The translations under genes and the position numbers were made by a program. From contig CAMCMB010000001.1 of the NCBI GenBank assembly GCA_945875845.1, positions 124,001 to 188,000 on the forward strand: 64,000 bases of DNA, written 5' to 3'. The notes below the pieces were generated by a model. That model worked only from the letters and a program-made list of their open reading frames with translations. It had not been told where the DNA came from and did no database searches. Source of the stretch: Pirellula staleyi DSM 6068 (GTDB taxonomy: Bacteria > Planctomycetota > Planctomycetia > Pirellulales > Pirellulaceae). Below, piece after piece: positions 58,949-64,000 of this stretch (the stretch's first letter is position 1; every line of letters starts with the position of its first letter).

Positions 58949-61498
58949 CTAGTGGTTGAACAAGAATTCTTTGCAGTTCAAAATGGCCCAAACCAAATCT
59001 TGATATGCTTCTTGCTTGTTTTCCTTTTTATCGAGGTAAGCCAAAGCCGCCTGGAGTTCCTTCTCGGTTGGCAATCGCGAAAAGGCCCTCAAATACACCT
59101 CCCCAATATTCTCATCGTGGGAGCTTGTGCCTTTGCTGAGAACTTGCGGCAACGCGTTTGCTTCCCCGAGCTTGGCAATCAGTTCTTTTGAATTCGCAAA
59201 GTGCAGACTCTGAGCCAGTGTGGATTCGTTGGATCGTTCGCACTCACACGCGGTGGTTGCCTCAGGGCGACCAAACACAGTCAAGAAATAGGATCGAAAA
59301 GACGAGTCTGGCAAGGCCGCAGCTCGGGTGTTTTCGGGCATCGAATCAAAAGCGGTGGATGTGCCTGTAAACTGATCCACGCTATCGAGGATTTCTTCGG
59401 CACCTAGTCTCTTGGGGTAGTGTCGCGAGTTGCATTTTCGATCGCGTAAATTTTCGCCGTTGGGTTCCGTGTCTAACTGATACACACGCGAGTTGCAAAT
59501 CGATCGAATCAATGCCTTGAGGTCGTAACTGGACTGAGTGAGTTGGTCCGCAAGTGCATCGAGGAGTTCCGGATTGGAGGGTGGATTGGTTACGCGCATA
59601 TCGTCTTCTGGTTCAACAAGGCCTCTACCCATGAAGTGTTTCCAGTAGCGATTCGCGATCGACTTGGCAAAGAATCGATTTTGTTTGTCTACCATCCAGT
59701 CGACAAGAGCTTCTCGAGGGTCACGCTGGTCTGAATCCTCGATCACAGGTCCATCCAGTCCGGCAGGCTTTAGAGATTCGCCGGTTTTGGGATGGGACGC
59801 TCGCGGTGCTCCCATGGATGTGAAGACAACCGTTTCATCCGGGGACTGCCCGGCCTTTGTTTTGACTTGAGAAAAGAAAGAGGCCATTTGGAAATAGTCT
59901 TTTTGCGCCCATTTTTCAAATGGGTGATGGTGGCATCGAGCGCATTGAATGCGTTGGCCGAGAAACAACTGCGAGGTATCTTCGAGTCTGCTAAAAGTGT
60001 CTGCAACTTGACGATACCAAACAACGGGCGGGTGAACGTCCATGGCCCCAGATGCAGCGACGATGTCTCGTACGAACTCATCAAACGGACGATTGTTCGC
60101 GATTTGCTCTCGAATCCACCGGTGGAACGCAAAAGAGCCTGCTTTTTGGCCCGGGTTGTCCCGACGGTTCCTCAAGATCAGCATCCACTTGTTTGCAAAG
60201 TGTTCCGCATAGTTCTCGCTGCTCAGCAAGTACTCAATCCATTCTCCTCGCTTCCCGGCGGATGGGTTGCTCCCGAATTGTTTGATCTCAGCTAACGTCG
60301 GTAGCTGACCTGTTAAATCGAGCGTGACGCGTCTTAGAAAAGTATTGTCATCACAAACATTGGAAATCGGAATATTCAGACTCTTGAGTTGGGCAATGAC
60401 CGCAGCATCGATCGGATTGGTTGGTTCTGGCCATTGGTTTTGGCCTTCGAGAATGGGCACGCTCGCTCGAAACACAGCGACTTGACCTTGAAATCGAGCC
60501 ATCACAGCGACTTCGCCGGCCAGCGATTTGATCGAAACGAGGCCGCGCTTTGTTACATCTGCCATTTCGGTGTCGTTGCTCTCGAACTGAACCGCAGCGG
60601 TAACGTCCTGCTGTTGACCGTCCGAATAGAGAGCGATTACCGCAATCTGTTGTTCGCTCGCAGGCCGCATACGCCGTTGTTCTGGAACGACTTTGATCTC
60701 AACCACGCGAGGATCGTCGGCCTTACCAGGCATCATTCCCTGCTCAATCCAGCGTCGCAAAATGCGGTATTCTTGGGAGTTCATTTCCAATCTCTGCCCG
60801 CCACCATGCGGGCTTGCGTTGATCGATTTGGTGAGCAATAAACTGGAGTCGGGAGAAGCCTGAGAAAGTCTACGGCCTCTCGACTCTTTCACGAGATGTT
60901 CGTAATCCTCGTTCGGTTCGAAGCCCAACAGGGAAAGTTTGAAACCATTTTGACCCGCGGCTTTGCCATGGCAACCGCCGCCATTACAGCCGTGCTTGGT
61001 GAAAATCGGAATCACTTGATTCGGGAAACTTACGAGTGGATTTTCGTCCCACTGGGTTACTTCAATCGTAAGGCTGGACGAGGTCCCGGTAGGCGTGCTG
61101 GCAACGAGGGTTGCGGTCCCGTTTTGCAATGGAGAAATCACTCCTTCCGCGTCGACACTGGCCACTTGGGCGGGCGAGACCTGAAAGTTGACAGATCGAG
61201 TGATGTCAATTTCGTAGCCTTCGGAATCGACACCTGTGACTAAACACTGGTAACGAGCATCGCTACCTCGCAGAACGATTTTTGAATTTTCGTCCGAGCC
61301 TTTGGCGTGTGTTCCGAATTCAAAATGGACCGAGCGCACGCCTTTTGCGGGCTTCTCATCCCCTTCTGCGGGCTTCTCATCGGCATTTGCGGAAGGAATT
61401 CCAATCGAACAAGCGAGGAGCAAAGCAGCGAGCACGAGATTCGCGAGGAGGGTTCGCTCCCGACAAAAACATGAATTTGCAGAGGACTTGTAGGGCAT
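58949..61498 (-). CDS. DUF1549/DUF1553 protein with Ig-like domain
   Basis: 849 residues, exported (hydrophobic segment about 17-38, then a duplicated DEKPAEG/DEKPAKG stretch). A BIG2-like Ig domain (about 86-148) precedes an unusual cysteine motif FTKHGCNGGGCHGKAAGQNG (C-x4-C-H), then a second Ig-like part (about 270-345), DUF1549 (FLRRVTLDLTGQLPTLAEIK, YAEHFANKWMLILRNRRDNP) with CARCHHHPFEKWAQKDYF, and DUF1553 (FAKSIANRYWKHFMGRGLVE, SNPELLDALADQL). It is the second PSD1-type gene of the window but of different architecture from the 50.7 kb one. It begins 10 bases after the DUF1501 gene upstream, clearly an operon. Confidence 0.93.
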   Translation of the reverse strand: MPYKSSANSCFCRERTLLANLVLAALLLACSIGIPSANADEKPAEGDEKPAKGVRSVHFEFGTHAKGSDENSKIVLRGSDARYQCLVTGVDSEGYEIDITRSVNFQVSPAQVASVDAEGVISPLQNGTATLVASTPTGTSSSLTIEVTQWDENPLVSFPNQVIPIFTKHGCNGGGCHGKAAGQNGFKLSLLGFEPNEDYEHLVKESRGRRLSQASPDSSLLLTKSINASPHGGGQRLEMNSQEYRILRRWIEQGMMPGKADDPRVVEIKVVPEQRRMRPASEQQIAVIALYSDGQQQDVTAAVQFESNDTEMADVTKRGLVSIKSLAGEVAVMARFQGQVAVFRASVPILEGQNQWPEPTNPIDAAVIAQLKSLNIPISNVCDDNTFLRRVTLDLTGQLPTLAEIKQFGSNPSAGKRGEWIEYLLSSENYAEHFANKWMLILRNRRDNPGQKAGSFAFHRWIREQIANNRPFDEFVRDIVAASGAMDVHPPVVWYRQVADTFSRLEDTSQLFLGQRIQCARCHHHPFEKWAQKDYFQMASFFSQVKTKAGQSPDETVVFTSMGAPRASHPKTGESLKPAGLDGPVIEDSDQRDPREALVDWMVDKQNRFFAKSIANRYWKHFMGRGLVEPEDDMRVTNPPSNPELLDALADQLTQSSYDLKALIRSICNSRVYQLDTEPNGENLRDRKCNSRHYPKRLGAEEILDSVDQFTGTSTAFDSMPENTRAAALPDSSFRSYFLTVFGRPEATTACECERSNESTLAQSLHFANSKELIAKLGEANALPQVLSKGTSSHDENIGEVYLRAFSRLPTEKELQAALAYLDKKENKQEAYQDLVWAILNCKEFLFNH

Positions 61499-61508
61499 AT
61501 CTTGGACC

Positions 61509-62861
61509 TTATATCAATTCTCGGATGGGTTCGTGATCGACTAAGAATTGTGGCCGACCGGTAGGATCTACAAGCGTTGTTTTGGCGACGTTGATTCCCA
61601 TGTTATGATAGAGCGTCGCAATGACTTCTTGGGCATGGACGGGCCGAAGCGTTGCATATTCACCCAGCCGGTTGGTTGCACCGATGGCTTGGCCGGCGCG
61701 GATGCCTCCCCCTGCCATGAAGGCGCAACTGACTTGAGACCAGTGGTCTCTACCCCCTTCTTTATTGATTTTTGGAGTGCGACCGAATTCGCCCCAAACG
61801 ATGATACTGACATCGTCCAGCATGCCTCTCGAATCCAAATCCTCGATGAGTGCACTTAAGCATTGATCGAGTTTGCCTCCGTGGTCCCGAACCATATCGG
61901 CGTTTTTGCCGTGGCTATCCCATCGGCCGAAACTCAAGCTGACGACGCGGACGCCGGCCTCGATCAATCGTCGCGCGACTAGCAAATGATCGTTGCGTGT
62001 GGCTACGCCGTCGTATTGGAATTGATAGGGTTTGCCATCTCCATAGCGAGCAACCACAGCCGGATCTTCTTTGGATAAGTCGAGTGCATCCACTAATTTG
62101 CTGCTCGTCAAAACATCCAAAGCGCGTTGACTGAAGGCATCCATCCCTTCGATCACCCCAGAATTATCGATGTCGCGCCGCATACCGTCGAGACTCGTCA
62201 ACAATTGCTTTCGATCTTGGAGTCGGTCAAGCGAAACTCCGTTGAGTTTCATGTTCTCAATCCCGGGCCCATCTGGTTTGAAAGCGGAATGCGACGCGCC
62301 TAAGAAACCAGGCCCCCCGCAATCCGACCATTGAACGTGCTGGGATTTTTCTGCCAGTCCGACAAAGGACGGTATGGCTGGGTCGGCGGGACCATAGATC
62401 TTGGAGATGGCTGCACCCATCGACGGGCGGCCGCCCAAGGAACGTAGGTCTTCTGTTTGCCAACCGCTCATGCACTGAAACGACTCATGACGGTCTTTGC
62501 ATCCGACGATCGATCGAATCACGACCGCTTTGTCCATGACCTGCGCCAACTTTGGAAAGACCTCGCAGATTTCAATGCCCGGTACCTTTGTCGGTATAGG
62601 CCGAAACTCTCCACGAATTTCGGAAGGAGCATCGGTTTTGATTTCCCACATGTCTTGATGAGGTGGTCCACCACCCAGGAAAATCTGAATAATGGCTTTG
62701 TGCTTGTTGCTTTTCCCTTGGGCTGCTTCCGCCCGCAGGATGTCGCTCAACCCGAAAGCGGTGGCGCCAAAGCTCATGCCGCCAATCTTCAGAAACGAGC
62801 GACGCGACTCGCGATCACAATAACTGTTCGGAGCTCCATGCTGACCTAGGATCGACAACAT
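61509..62861 (-). CDS. DUF1501 protein with twin-arginine leader
   Basis: 450 residues. The Tat motif is ESRRSFLKIGGMSFGATAFG. The body is DUF1501: IIQIFLGGGPPHQDMWEIKT, FPKLAQVMDKAVVIRSIVGC, ARRLIEAGVRVVSLSFGRWDSHGK, IIVWGEFGRTPKINKEGGRD and AQEVIATLYHNMGINVAKTT before a final region with DPTGRPQFLVDHEPIRELI. It heads the minus-strand operon DUF1501, DUF1549/DUF1553, cyanophycinase-like remnant. The gene at 54316 is a paralogue. The 313 bases between its start and the DnaJ-type gene are a divergent promoter region without a visible gene. Confidence 0.93.
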   Translation of the reverse strand: MLSILGQHGAPNSYCDRESRRSFLKIGGMSFGATAFGLSDILRAEAAQGKSNKHKAIIQIFLGGGPPHQDMWEIKTDAPSEIRGEFRPIPTKVPGIEICEVFPKLAQVMDKAVVIRSIVGCKDRHESFQCMSGWQTEDLRSLGGRPSMGAAISKIYGPADPAIPSFVGLAEKSQHVQWSDCGGPGFLGASHSAFKPDGPGIENMKLNGVSLDRLQDRKQLLTSLDGMRRDIDNSGVIEGMDAFSQRALDVLTSSKLVDALDLSKEDPAVVARYGDGKPYQFQYDGVATRNDHLLVARRLIEAGVRVVSLSFGRWDSHGKNADMVRDHGGKLDQCLSALIEDLDSRGMLDDVSIIVWGEFGRTPKINKEGGRDHWSQVSCAFMAGGGIRAGQAIGATNRLGEYATLRPVHAQEVIATLYHNMGINVAKTTLVDPTGRPQFLVDHEPIRELI

Positions 62862-63174
62862 AGTGATGGCCGTTTTGGGGGTAAGAGGTGGTGGGCTGGA
62901 CTTAGCAAAGCTTGGGAGCCTGCTAGCATTTGTGGGAGGGGGTTTTTAACTCGAAGTCATTTCCCGTAAACATTGAGTCAGTTGGGGGACTTAGAATACT
63001 CCATTACTGTAGCATAAAAGTCAATCCGCGTGTGGTATTTGTGCGCGACGCTTGCCTTTTGTGGCCGGCTTGCGGACAACCTAGGGGTTTGCCCTGGGTA
63101 TTGCCCAAGAAACAGTTAAAATGGGGGGACAGGCTACTTGGCAGCCAGCGAGACTACAACGCACGGAAATAACG

Positions 63175-64000
63175 ATGGCAAGTGATTATTACAAGGTGTT
63201 AGGGATCGACCGGACAGCATCTGCCGAGGAAATTTCCAAGGCATATCGCAAACATGCGCGGAAGCATCATCCCGATTTGAACCCAGATGATAAAAACGCC
63301 AAAAAGCGGTTTCAGGAGGTTCAGCAAGCTTACGATTGTCTAAACGACCTTGAGAAGCGGAAGTTGTATGATCAATTTGGATCCGACTATGAGCAATTGG
63401 GAGGCAAAAATCCGTTCGCAGGTGGACACCCGCGTGGAACGCCGGGTGGTGGTCCAGGCGGTCAGGGGTTCGATTTCGGAGACATTTTCGGCCAAGGTGC
63501 TGCGGGTAGTGTCGACTTAGGCGATCTATTTCGACAGTTCGGAGGTGGTGGTAGCGGACCCCATCGAACACGTCGGGCCGCACCGGCCAAAGGCCAAGAC
63601 ATTTCAGCCGAAATTGCGGTACCATTGAAAACCATCATTCAAGGGGGTGAAACTCAAATCCAACTTGAGCATGACGGTAGGATGGAATCGATCGCGGTCA
63701 AAATTCCAGCCGGTATCGAACCCGGTAAAAAAATAAGGTTGAGGGGCCAGGGACAACCTGTCGCAGGTGGCAAGTCCGGTGATCTACTTCTCAAGATCAA
63801 CGTCGAATCCCATCCATTCTTCAAGATTGCCGGGAAAAATCTGGAATTGAGACTTCCCATCTCGATCCCGGAAGCCATTGAAGGGGCTCGAATCGACGTT
63901 CCGACCCCCTCGGGAACCGTGACACTCAAGATCCCACCGATGAGCAACAGCGGGAAAAAGCTTCGGATCAAAGGCCAAGGGCTAAAAAGTGCCGACGGCA
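63175..64000 (+). CDS. DnaJ/CbpA-type co-chaperone (cut by window edge)
   Basis: The first 275 residues are visible. The J domain DYYKVLGIDRTASAEEISKA has the H-P-D motif in HARKHHPDLNPDD. A Gly-rich linker follows (GGGPGGQGFDFGDIFGQG). The C-terminal peptide-binding domains begin at about residue 140 (DISAEIAVPLKTIIQGGETQ, VKIPAGIEPGKKIRLRGQGQ, ELRLPISIPEAIEGARIDVP). No CxxCxGxG zinc-finger repeats are present, so it is a type B (CbpA/DnaJ2-like) partner of Hsp70. ATG at 63175 is preceded by ACGGAAATAACG, a weak ribosome site. It is transcribed divergently from the DUF1501 gene. Confidence 0.95.
   Translation, partial: MASDYYKVLGIDRTASAEEISKAYRKHARKHHPDLNPDDKNAKKRFQEVQQAYDCLNDLEKRKLYDQFGSDYEQLGGKNPFAGGHPRGTPGGGPGGQGFDFGDIFGQGAAGSVDLGDLFRQFGGGGSGPHRTRRAAPAKGQDISAEIAVPLKTIIQGGETQIQLEHDGRMESIAVKIPAGIEPGKKIRLRGQGQPVAGGKSGDLLLKINVESHPFFKIAGKNLELRLPISIPEAIEGARIDVPTPSGTVTLKIPPMSNSGKKLRIKGQGLKSADG

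Overview
The window looks like the chromosome of a marine-type planctomycete (Pirellulaceae; Rhodopirellula-like). The evidence is two DUF1549/DUF1553 (PSD1) plus DUF1501 modules, DUF1080, DUF1552 and DUF3500 proteins, a formylglycine sulfatase, Tat-type RR-x-F-L leaders, and many short palindromic repeats between genes. The species call is inference; no rRNA is present.

Layout. 1-5.3 kb (all minus) holds the start of a GMC oxidoreductase, two SnoaL/NTF2-like proteins, a benzoylformate-decarboxylase-like ThDP enzyme, a DJ-1/PfpI protein and a BON-domain protein, which together look like a small catabolic cluster. 5.5-8.5 kb has a DUF1552 remnant, a repeat-rich gap and a RoxA-like dihaem protein. 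8.7-13.0 kb (minus) is GT2, GT39 and a CbiX-like protein. A tRNA-Ser(CGA) at 13.2 kb borders a decayed island with a YgjP-type metallopeptidase fragment. 14.4-21.05 kb (minus) encodes an esterase-DUF1080 fusion, a very large haem/cyclase/double-hydrolase protein and a sulfatase.

21-32 kb (plus) carries housekeeping genes (ndk, typA, cysteine desulfurase, trpB, trpA, an RND pump). Nearly every gap here is filled with nested palindromic elements. 32.1-37.6 kb (minus) has an Hsp70-family gene behind a Gfo/Idh/MocA dehydrogenase, a TIM-barrel epimerase and a PMI-like cupin, a probable sugar or polyol unit. 37.8-40.8 kb has an outer-membrane protein and speA. 40.9-50.5 kb is an exopolysaccharide locus: phosphodiesterase-like protein, BY-kinase/Wzz, Wzy/ligase-TPR, lipoprotein, Wza-type export protein and a strong intrinsic terminator.

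50.7-62.9 kb contains two planctomycete PSD1/DUF1501 modules, the second with a cyanophycinase-like gene missing its middle and a Tat-dependent DUF3500 protein. The window ends inside a DnaJ/CbpA-type gene.

No clearly new system can be proven from sequence alone. The strongest unusual signals are the palindrome-in-palindrome repeats at 21-32 kb, the large fusion at 15.8-19.2 kb, and several gene remnants with clean breakpoints.
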